A stretch of DNA of 64,000 nucleotides from Acidobacteriota bacterium. GTDB taxonomy: Bacteria > Acidobacteriota > Terriglobia > Bryobacterales > Bryobacteraceae. Below are positions 55,618-62,763 of this stretch, piece after piece; position 1 is the stretch's first letter, and each line of letters starts with the position of its first letter. The notes under the pieces are model-generated. The model was not told the DNA's origin, ran no database searches, and saw only the letters and a list, made by a program, of their open reading frames with translations. The stretch is taken from contig JACPNQ010000015.1 of assembly GCA_016185425.1 (NCBI GenBank), positions 62,001 through 126,000 on the forward strand. The letters run 5' to 3'. The translations under genes were made by a program, and so were the position numbers.

Positions 55618-55690
55618 TCCGGAATAGAGCAAATCTCTAAATCAGTTTAGCTAATAGTATAAGGATTAGGAAAATCGAATCGAATCGCTA

Positions 55691-55718
55691 TTGACATAAG
55701 AATATCTTATGATATCCT
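55691..55718 (+). promoter_or_regulatory. LysR gene promoter with inverted repeat
   Basis: TTGACA (55691-55696) and TATCCT (55713-55718) are spaced by 16 bp, upstream of the GTG at 55726. A CATAAG-N5-CTTATG inverted repeat (55695-55711) overlaps the spacer, as expected for autorepression by a LysR-type protein. A second short repeat, CTAAT-N9-ATTAG, spans 55651-55669. Confidence 0.6.
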
Positions 55719-55725
55719 TCCTGAA

Positions 55726-56598
55726 GTGAACTTCGAACACTTGAAGCTCTTTCGCGACATCGCACAATCCCGCAGTGTCAGCCGAGGTGCTCAATTGAAC
55801 GAGGTCAGCCAGTCGGCGGCCTCCCAGCACCTGCAGGAACTCGAAAAGAATCTTTCGGTTAGCCTGCTCGATCGTTCGACACGTCCGCTCGTCCTTACCG
55901 CCGCCGGACGGCTTTATTACGAACTCTGCCGCGACGTTTTGCGCCGCAAAGAGGAATTTGACACATCTCTCGGCGGCCTGCTTCACGGCGTCGAAGGCAT
56001 CGTCCGCGTCGCCAGCATTTATTCGGTAGGCTTATCGGAGATGTCCCGCCTGGAGGCGGAATTCCAGAGCCGCTGGCCCGGCGCCGTACTCCGTGTGGAC
56101 TACCTTAGGCCCGAAAAGGTCTACGAACATGTCTCCGGAGAGCAAGCCGACCTTGGCCTGGTCAGCTACCCGGAGCCCACTAAGGAGATCGCCGTTATCC
56201 CCTGGCGTGAGGAGGAGATGGTCCTCGCCTGTGCTCCTTCCCACCCTCTCGCCGGTCTTCCCCGCCTGTCGATCCGGGCACTCGAAGGCGTCGACTTCAT
56301 CGGCTTCGACGACGATCTGCCCATCCGCCGCGACGTCGACCGTTTCCTCCGCGACCACAACGTCAGCGTAAATCTGGTCATGCATTTCGACAATCTGCAG
56401 ATGATCAAGGAAGCCGTCGTCCTCGGTCACGGTGTCAGCATCGTGCCCAAGCGCATTCTCGGCGCCGAGCTCGCCGGAGGCCGGCTCATCGCTGTGCCGC
56501 TCGCCGACCCGTTGACACGCCCCCTCGGCATCCTCCACCGGAAGCGCCGCAAGCTGAGCGCCGCCGCGGAAAGTTTTCTAAAACTCTTGCAGGAGTAG
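55726..56598 (+). CDS. LysR-type transcriptional regulator, likely of gltBD
   Basis: A 290-residue LysR protein with a GTG start (NFEHLKLFRDIAQSRSVSRG). The winged helix covers about 1-60 (QSAASQHLQELEKNLSVSLL), and the effector domain about 85-290 (RVASIYSVGLSEMSRLEAEF, VLGHGVSIVPKRILGAELAG). It is divergent from gltBD, with an inverted repeat in the shared region. In other bacteria GltC-type LysR regulators control glutamate synthase, so this is a likely local activator. The effector is unknown. The GTG lies close to the predicted transcription start, so the leader is short. Confidence 0.88.
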   Translation: MNFEHLKLFRDIAQSRSVSRGAQLNEVSQSAASQHLQELEKNLSVSLLDRSTRPLVLTAAGRLYYELCRDVLRRKEEFDTSLGGLLHGVEGIVRVASIYSVGLSEMSRLEAEFQSRWPGAVLRVDYLRPEKVYEHVSGEQADLGLVSYPEPTKEIAVIPWREEEMVLACAPSHPLAGLPRLSIRALEGVDFIGFDDDLPIRRDVDRFLRDHNVSVNLVMHFDNLQMIKEAVVLGHGVSIVPKRILGAELAGGRLIAVPLADPLTRPLGILHRKRRKLSAAAESFLKLLQE

Positions 56599-56600
56599 CG

Positions 56601-58520
56601 CTACCGCAACAGCGCCACCGTCGCATTCGCCGTCGCGACGTAGGAGATCCATTGCTCGTGGTCATATGGAAAGCCGGATTGGAAGTACGGCTGCAGTTTC
56701 ACCGCCCGGCTGCGCACATACCACGAGCCATCATCCATCTGCGTGCGCAACAGGTATGCGACAGCCTTCTCGCACGCGGCCTTGTTACGGTCCGCAATTC
56801 CGGACTCGCGCATCGCGCGCAACGCCAGCGCCGTCGCATAGGCATCACTGCCAAGCCCCGCCATCTGAGCCCACCCACCGTCGGAGTGCTGATCCTTCAC
56901 CAGTGCAGCACCGGCCTTGCGCAGAGTGGCCGCATCCGCGCCAGCCCAGCCAAGGCCGAGTAGAATCTCGGCCCGCTCAAACGATGTCCGCGGCCGCACC
57001 GAGGCCAGCCACGCCTTCGCTTTCGCCACGCGGGCGTCGATCTCCGCCTTCCTCGATGGGATGACATACAACTGCATCGCGCGCATGGCATGGATGGTCA
57101 TCGTCACCAGCGAGTCCGACATCGGTGTGCGCGCCACCATGCTCGACTCCCGCCACGATCCGTCGCGATTCTGCCGCGCGGCCAGATACGCCGTAGCGCT
57201 ATCGGTCAGCAACCCGGGCTCCTGACCCGCCGAAGCGAGCGCGAGCGTTGTATTCGACAATCCGTCCGTTCCGGCGGGTCCAACCTGCATGCCCAACACG
57301 GCCGACGGCCGCGGAGCAAGCAACGCCACCATCGATTTCTTCATCGAATCCATGCGCTTTTCATCCACAGGCACACCCGCCTGCCGCGCCGCCTTCACGG
57401 CCAGCGCCGCCATCGGCTGATGGTGGCAAGCCACGCAATTGCTCTTGGCAAAAAAGGAATCCGCGGCGCTCTGCAAAAGGCCCACGCTCTTCTCGGCCGC
57501 CGCCTTTGCGCTCGCGGCCGGGGTGCCTGCCCTCGACGGCACGGCGGGAACCGGACTTCCCTTCGCTCCGGCCTTCTCCAGTTCGGCGATCACTTCCTTC
57601 GACCCGAATTTCCGAGCCCAATCGAGCGCCGTCTCACCGGCCGTGCTGACCGCTGAAACATCCACGCCCTTCGCCAGCAGCATCTTCACAACGCGCAGAT
57701 CCTGGCTCGAGCTCGCTACCGCGAACTGCAACGAGTTCATCCCGCGCACATCCTTCGCATTCACGTCGGCGCCGGCGTCCAGCAGCGCCTTCACCATCTC
57801 CGGGGAACCATACGGCGTGGCGAACATCAGCGGCGTCAACTGCTTCAACACGATGTCTCCGTGGACAACCTTTCCGGCAAAGACGTTCGCCGCATTGACT
57901 TTCGCGCCTTTGGCCAGCATCGTCTTTACCAACGCGACATCGCCCCAGCCCACCGCGCCCATCAGCGGCGTCCATCCGCCCTCGTCGGCCGTGTTGACAT
58001 CGGCCCCGGCGTTGACGAGCAGCCGCATCATCGACGCACTGCCGTTGAACGCAGCCTCCATCAATGGAGTCTGCCTATCCTGGGCGATATCGTTCACTCC
58101 CGCGCCCTTGGCCAGCAGCATCTTAACCGATTCTTCCGCGGCTTCGCATCCGGCCGCGGCCATCAGAGCCGTCCGCCCTGCCTTCGTCTTGGCGGTCGCC
58201 GACGCACCCTTGGCTAGCAACACCGATACGCGAGCGGGATCGCACGCAGCCCACAGCAGCGGCGTGCTCCCGCCGTTGTCGGCGGCGTTCACATCGGCGC
58301 CTCGCTCCACCAGCGTCTTCAGCCCATCCAAACTTCCCATCGCCGCGGAATAGAGCAGCGGAGTAACGCCGCTTTTGTCGCGCAACGCCAGTTCGGCGGC
58401 GGTCACGGCGCGTAATCGCGCCAAGTCATTACTGCGAATCGCGGCAAATATATCCGCCGCGGTCGTCTGTGCCCAAACTGCCAGGCAGGTAAAACCTGCG
58501 AAAACCATTCGATGAAGCAT
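56601..58520 (-). CDS. Ankyrin-repeat, single-heme and cyclase-repeat fusion protein
   Basis: A 639-residue exported protein (signal MLHRMVFAGFTCLAVWAQ). About eight ankyrin repeats cover 22-320 (GVTPLLYSAAMGSLDGLKTL, LLAKGAGVNDIAQDRQTPLM, LLDAGADVNAKDVRGMNSLQ). After a linker comes one heme motif, CVACHHQP (C362), then an alpha-helical domain with squalene-cyclase/prenyltransferase-like QxxDGSW repeats (QNRDGSW, QHSDGGWAQ, QMDDGSW). The three parts occur separately in many proteins. The combination suggests a periplasmic scaffold whose function depends on heme or metal. No enzyme active site (such as DxDD) is visible. Confidence 0.85.
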   Translation of the reverse strand: MLHRMVFAGFTCLAVWAQTTAADIFAAIRSNDLARLRAVTAAELALRDKSGVTPLLYSAAMGSLDGLKTLVERGADVNAADNGGSTPLLWAACDPARVSVLLAKGASATAKTKAGRTALMAAAGCEAAEESVKMLLAKGAGVNDIAQDRQTPLMEAAFNGSASMMRLLVNAGADVNTADEGGWTPLMGAVGWGDVALVKTMLAKGAKVNAANVFAGKVVHGDIVLKQLTPLMFATPYGSPEMVKALLDAGADVNAKDVRGMNSLQFAVASSSQDLRVVKMLLAKGVDVSAVSTAGETALDWARKFGSKEVIAELEKAGAKGSPVPAVPSRAGTPAASAKAAAEKSVGLLQSAADSFFAKSNCVACHHQPMAALAVKAARQAGVPVDEKRMDSMKKSMVALLAPRPSAVLGMQVGPAGTDGLSNTTLALASAGQEPGLLTDSATAYLAARQNRDGSWRESSMVARTPMSDSLVTMTIHAMRAMQLYVIPSRKAEIDARVAKAKAWLASVRPRTSFERAEILLGLGWAGADAATLRKAGAALVKDQHSDGGWAQMAGLGSDAYATALALRAMRESGIADRNKAACEKAVAYLLRTQMDDGSWYVRSRAVKLQPYFQSGFPYDHEQWISYVATANATVALLR

Positions 58521-58601
58521 GGCGGCCCGGTCTCCTTTGGTCTTGTTCGCGATTATACGCGCACGAGTCGGCGGTTTGGGGCCAGGGCATAGAGTATTCT
58601 C

Positions 58602-59240
58602 ATGAGCCCGGCAGCAAAACTATACGCGGCGCTCGCACTTATTTCACTACCGCATTTCAACAGCGCGGTTCCAATCAGTCCTCTTACGACAAACTCTTTC
58701 TTCTTCGCAATGGGTCTCTCACTTTGCTCCGTTCCAGCGCCGCCCTATGCGACCGTACATTCCGTCGCACCAGCAATAACTACGGCAATTCCATCCGCGT
58801 CGTGAATGAACAGCTCCTCTGTCTCGGCGGCAGTTCCTGTATCCTGCGCGAGGGCGCCGCATCTACCGTTGAGATGCCGGGAGGGACGCGTACATTTGTC
58901 GGTCATTCTTGAGAACGGTCAGGAGACCCGGATTGGAACGCAAGCCGCGCCCGATGGCCATATGATCGCCGAGGACGGCACCGTCATCGTCACAAACCCG
59001 GATGGCGGCATCCTGGTGGTCGGACCAGATCGCCGGATTCCGCTGAACCCAGCCCGACCAATGGAGCTCGACCTGCTGTCCCCGGATGCAGCGCGCATCG
59101 CGTACCAAGCAGCGGGAGGCCGTGAAGTCCGCGTTATCGACGAATGGCGCGCGATCGGCGATGGCCCGGACCTGCCAAGCGAAATCGCCAACTGGCGGCA
59201 CTCGCTATTCAACGCCTTGGCCGTGCCCTCGGCGCCCTAG
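58602..59240 (+). pseudogene. Disrupted exported beta-propeller-like gene, two compensating frameshifts
   Basis: Frame 1 gives a signal-like start (MSPAAKLYAALALISLPHFN) and, from about 58900 on, a protein-like C-terminal part (VILENGQETRIGTQ, VIVTNPDGGILVVGPDRRIP, RIAYQAAGGREVRVIDEWRA). Between them frame 1 has a stop at 58803-58805, while another frame is open over 58665-58912 and reads as propeller-like strands (LFLLRNGSLTLL, RVVNEQLLCLGG). Joining the three pieces restores a protein of about 210 residues. Either two indels that cancel out have accumulated, or the middle frame is a coincidence and this is simply a degraded gene. No partner is evident. Confidence 0.42.
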
Positions 59241-60376
59241 GCCGTCCGCCGCCTCACCAAATCGCCGCGTTCCAACACGGCTGGTAACAGATCCAGCCCC
59301 AGCCCCGGTCCCCTCGGCAGATCGAAGAACCCGTCCTGTGGCGCATCCAACGGCCCCACAATCGGCGTGTACTCATCCGCATAATGCCGCCGCACGGACT
59401 CCGCAATATACAGATTCGGCACGGCCGCGGCCAGATGCATCGTCGCCGCGTGTAATACCGGGCCGCCACAGTTATGCGGCGCCACCGGCAGATAATGCAC
59501 CGCACCCATGTCGGCAATCTTCTTCGCCTGCGTCAACCCGCCGCACCACGCCACGTCCGGCATCACCACGCGCGCCGCACCGCCCGCCAACAGTTCCCTG
59601 TACTGCCAGGCAGTCATCAGCCGCTCGCTGATCGTCAACGGCAACGGCGTCGACGAAGCCAGTTCGCGGTATGCCGCCATGTTGTCCTGCCCCAGCATCT
59701 CCTCCAGCCACATTGGTGAATACGGCTCGCAGGCGCGCGCCATCTGCATCGCGCACGGCAGATTCCAGTAGCCATGAAACTCCATCGCCACTTCCATCGA
59801 GTCGCCGAACTTCTCCTTGATTAATCGCAGCGGCCGGATGCCTTCGCGAATCTGCTCGGGCGTAATGTAGTTGCCGCCCGTAATCTTCGCGACCGGATCA
59901 AACGGCCAGATCTTCATTGCCCGTATGCCCGACTCCAGCAGACTCTCCGCCAGCCGTACAGGCTCATCCAGGAAAGAGATGTGGTCGTAGCACGTGTTGT
60001 ACGTGCGAATCCGGTCTCGCGTCGCGCCGCCCAACAGCTCATACACCGGCACACCCAGTGCCTTCCCCTTCAAATCCCAAAGAGCTGTATCGACGGCGCT
60101 GATCGCCCGCATCTCCGCGCCGGCCCAGCCGGAGTACGACACGGCGTCGAACATCGACGCCCACAACCCCTCTATCCTTCCCGCGTCCTGTCCGAGCAGA
60201 CGCGGCGCTAGCCGCGAATGAATAATGGCCTCTTCCGATGCGGGGTGCGGATACGTCTCGCCCAGTCCGTAGAGGCCGTCTTCCGTATGGATTCGGACCC
60301 AGAGCCACTGTATCGGCCCCGCGTGCACCGTAATGCCGCCGGCCAGATAGAGGGTTTCTATTGCCGTAATTCGCAA
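59237..60376 (-). CDS. Mandelate racemase/muconate-lactonizing enzyme family protein
   Basis: A 379-residue enolase-superfamily enzyme. The capping domain covers about 1-110 (WVRIHTEDGLYGLGETYPHP) and the barrel about 125-350. Metal and base residues are visible: MKIWPFD (Lys of KxK region), VAMEFHGYWNLP, MWLEEML, ISERLM and the His of VAPHNCGGP. These are typical of sugar acid dehydratases and racemases of the MR subgroup. The substrate cannot be told from the sequence. Its end abuts the disrupted gene at 58602-59240 by 4 bp, and it lies 10 bp downstream of carD on the same strand, so it may be in the carD transcript. Confidence 0.9.
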   Translation of the reverse strand: MRITAIETLYLAGGITVHAGPIQWLWVRIHTEDGLYGLGETYPHPASEEAIIHSRLAPRLLGQDAGRIEGLWASMFDAVSYSGWAGAEMRAISAVDTALWDLKGKALGVPVYELLGGATRDRIRTYNTCYDHISFLDEPVRLAESLLESGIRAMKIWPFDPVAKITGGNYITPEQIREGIRPLRLIKEKFGDSMEVAMEFHGYWNLPCAMQMARACEPYSPMWLEEMLGQDNMAAYRELASSTPLPLTISERLMTAWQYRELLAGGAARVVMPDVAWCGGLTQAKKIADMGAVHYLPVAPHNCGGPVLHAATMHLAAAVPNLYIAESVRRHYADEYTPIVGPLDAPQDGFFDLPRGPGLGLDLLPAVLERGDLVRRRTA

Positions 60377-60386
60377 TGCGTCAAAA

Positions 60387-60908
60387 CTACATCGCCGCCG
60401 GCATCGGCAGACTCGCCTTCGCCAATGTCCGCGTCAACGTTTCGATCGAATCCCGTTCCCCGATCGCTCTGGCTATCGAGATCTCCGTGATCAACATACG
60501 CCGCGCGCAATCGAGCATCTTCTTTTCACGGAACGACAGCGGTTTCGCCGTCTGCAAAATCACGAGTTCTTTGAAGACCTCGGCCAGACCCATCAGGCCG
60601 CCGACTCGCATCTTCTCGGAGTTCTCTTTAAATCGATCTTTCCAGTCTTGCGTGCGCTTGACTTCCCCAGTGGCGAGGAACGCCAGCACTCGATTGACCT
60701 CGGTCCCTTTGGTGACCTTGCGCAATCCCACGTCACCTGCGTGGCTGAATGGGACCATTACGGTCATGCTGTTATAGCTCAACCGCAACAGATAGAAGCG
60801 CTCCAATTGTGCGCCAAAGTTGCGAGTGCTAATGTTCTCGATCGTCCCAACACCATGGTTGGGGTAAACCACCTTATCGCCAATGTGGAAGGTCGTGCAG
60901 GGACCCAT
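60387..60908 (-). CDS. carD: CarD-family transcriptional regulator
   Basis: A 173-residue CarD/CdnL-type protein. The N-terminal RNA polymerase interaction domain (about 7-60: FHIGDKVVYPNHGVGTIENI followed by FYLLRLSYNSMTVMVPFSHA) is followed by a helical DNA-binding part (about 70-165), with KSEKM-like KENSEKMRVGGLMGLAEVFK and FREKKMLDCARRMLITEI. CarD binds RNA polymerase beta and stabilises open complexes at rRNA and stress genes. A consensus-like promoter with 17-bp spacing lies upstream. Confidence 0.92.
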   Translation of the reverse strand: MGPCTTFHIGDKVVYPNHGVGTIENISTRNFGAQLERFYLLRLSYNSMTVMVPFSHAGDVGLRKVTKGTEVNRVLAFLATGEVKRTQDWKDRFKENSEKMRVGGLMGLAEVFKELVILQTAKPLSFREKKMLDCARRMLITEISIARAIGERDSIETLTRTLAKASLPMPAAM

Positions 60909-60958
60909 GATTACACCTTCTGTGAGTTGTTAAATTGACTACACCAGAGCGTTAGCTA

Positions 60959-60987
60959 ATAGTATACGGCAGCCAAGTTTGTGTCAA
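60959..60987 (-). promoter_or_regulatory. Sigma-70 consensus promoter of carD
   Basis: On the minus strand TTGACA (60982-60987) and TACTAT (60959-60964) are spaced by exactly 17 bp, about 50 bp upstream of the carD ATG at 60908. The -10 flank GCTAATAGTATA also occurs at 55650-55661, next to gltB. Confidence 0.7.
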
Positions 60988-61260
60988 CTCAAATCGAGCA
61001 AAATAGCAGACAAAGCGATTAGAGAGACAAATTTCCGGCGTGGCGACAGGCACCCGCCCTTGGTTACCTTCGTGAATAATTGCCACGTTACCACCCTTGG
61101 CCGGTGGACAGAGTACCCCTTCCTTAGTACCACCACTTCCCTTCAGTGCTTTCTTGGTATCACTCAGCGATTTTTTTGTAAATTATTGATTCGTTGGCGG
61201 ATGAGCATCGGCTAGACTAGTACTACAACTACGCATTCAATTCCGTATTCAACCAGGGAC
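60988..61260. other. Non-coding region upstream of the kinase gene
   Basis: About 270 bp between the carD promoter and the kinase ATG. No convincing gene is present. It contains three GTAC tetramers (61111, 61129, 61223) and an A/T-rich block near 61170-61200, where a kinase promoter is likely, but no clear -35/-10 pair was found. No strong ribosome site precedes the kinase ATG. Confidence 0.45.
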
Positions 61261-62763
61261 ATGGACAGGATTGGTCGCTACACTATCGAAGGCGAGCTCG
61301 GCCGTGGCGGTTGCGGCATCGTCTACCTCGGCCGCGATCTCAAAATGAATCGCCACGTGGCGATCAAAACGATCCTCACGCGTGAGTTGCATAACTCCAC
61401 CGGCGGCCAACAACTGCAGGCCCGCCTGGAGCGCGAGGCCCAGTCGGCCGGGTCTCTCAATCATCCCGGGATCGTCACGGTCTACGAATTGGCCGAAGAA
61501 AAGGACGTCACCTTCTTCGTCATGGAGTACGTTGACGGCCCGCCACTTGACAACATCATGGAGCAGGGACCCATCCCCTGGCCACGCATGATCCGCTTTC
61601 TGCGCGAAATCGCCGCTGGCCTGGATTTTGCTCATTCGAAAGGGATAATCCACCGGGATGTCAAGCCCGCCAACATCCTGGTCTCTGCCGCGGGCCACGC
61701 CAAAATCTCGGACTTCGGTGTCGCCAAACTCCTCGAGCAGACGTCGATGACAACCACCGGCACCGCCATCGGCACGCCCGCCTACATGTCTCCGGAGCAG
61801 ATCCTCACCAAGTCTCTCGACGGCCGGTCTGATCAGTTCTCCCTCGCCGTCATTGCCTTCGAAATGGTGACCGGACGTAAACCATTCAACGCCGATTCCC
61901 TTCCCGGCCTTATTCACCAAATTCTCTCCGTCGAGCCCCCCAGCGCCGCGGAAATTAATGCCGAAGTAGGCGAACCTGCAGCCAGCGTCCTTCGCCGCGC
62001 CCTCAGTAAAGATGCAACGGTCCGCTTTGCGTCCTGCGCCGAGTTTGTTGATGTCCTTGACGCGGCTCTGATTCGCAGAGAAGGGACGCTCCAGGTGCCG
62101 GCCGTAGTCACCGCCCATCCCATTGAAAACATTCCCGCTGCGCCGCCACCACAGGGTGGTGGCAAGGCGATCCGCGCCGGATTATTCCTAGGACTCAGCA
62201 TCGCGCTCGCCGCCTTCGTCATCTCCCGCCGCCACCCGGCGGAGGTGGCAACGGCCACAGCGCCGCCGCCGGTCGCGGCACAGCCTACGGCCGCCCCGCC
62301 CCCCGCCGAACCCGTCCGCGAACAGAAAGCCGCTCCTAAATCCGAAACGTCCAGGACCGAAGCAACTAAGACGGAAACAAAAAAGAAGGCCGCTGAGCCC
62401 AAGATCGAGCAGAAAGCCGTCACTCCCCCGCCAACACCGGCATCGGTCCCGCAACAGGCGCCCGACCCCGGCCCCGACCAGCCCGCAACCAGTTATATGG
62501 GCTCCCCCGAGGGCCGCTTCTCGTGGTCCGGCTCCCTACCCACGGGGGATCGTCTCGTCATCGTCCGCAATCGCGTTCGCATGGGCTCCATCGCGGGAAA
62601 TGGCCTTCCCGCCGGCGTGCCTGTACAGGTTGACGTTCGTCCCGCCGATATACGAGTTATGCAGCAGCCTTCCGCAGCCAACGGGTTCCGGCTGATTATT
62701 GCCAATCAGTCCGGCCACGAAGTCTCCGCATTCACGGTACTATGGCGAGAGCAACCGCGTTGA
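61261..62763 (+). CDS. Membrane-bound Ser/Thr protein kinase, PknB-like
   Basis: A 500-residue receptor-type kinase. All catalytic motifs are intact: glycine loop GELGRGGCGIVYLG, the VAIK Lys, catalytic loop IIHRDVKPANIL, DFG in KISDFGVAKL, and SPEQ after the activation segment (EQTSMTTTGTAIGTPAYM). The kinase ends near residue 275. One membrane helix (about 303-322) is followed by a Pro/Ala/Lys/Glu-rich outer stretch and a small beta-rich C-terminal domain (about 415-500) of unknown type. The last 22 bp overlap the caspase-like gene, so the two are translationally coupled. Confidence 0.94.
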   Translation: MDRIGRYTIEGELGRGGCGIVYLGRDLKMNRHVAIKTILTRELHNSTGGQQLQARLEREAQSAGSLNHPGIVTVYELAEEKDVTFFVMEYVDGPPLDNIMEQGPIPWPRMIRFLREIAAGLDFAHSKGIIHRDVKPANILVSAAGHAKISDFGVAKLLEQTSMTTTGTAIGTPAYMSPEQILTKSLDGRSDQFSLAVIAFEMVTGRKPFNADSLPGLIHQILSVEPPSAAEINAEVGEPAASVLRRALSKDATVRFASCAEFVDVLDAALIRREGTLQVPAVVTAHPIENIPAAPPPQGGGKAIRAGLFLGLSIALAAFVISRRHPAEVATATAPPPVAAQPTAAPPPAEPVREQKAAPKSETSRTEATKTETKKKAAEPKIEQKAVTPPPTPASVPQQAPDPGPDQPATSYMGSPEGRFSWSGSLPTGDRLVIVRNRVRMGSIAGNGLPAGVPVQVDVRPADIRVMQQPSAANGFRLIIANQSGHEVSAFTVLWREQPR

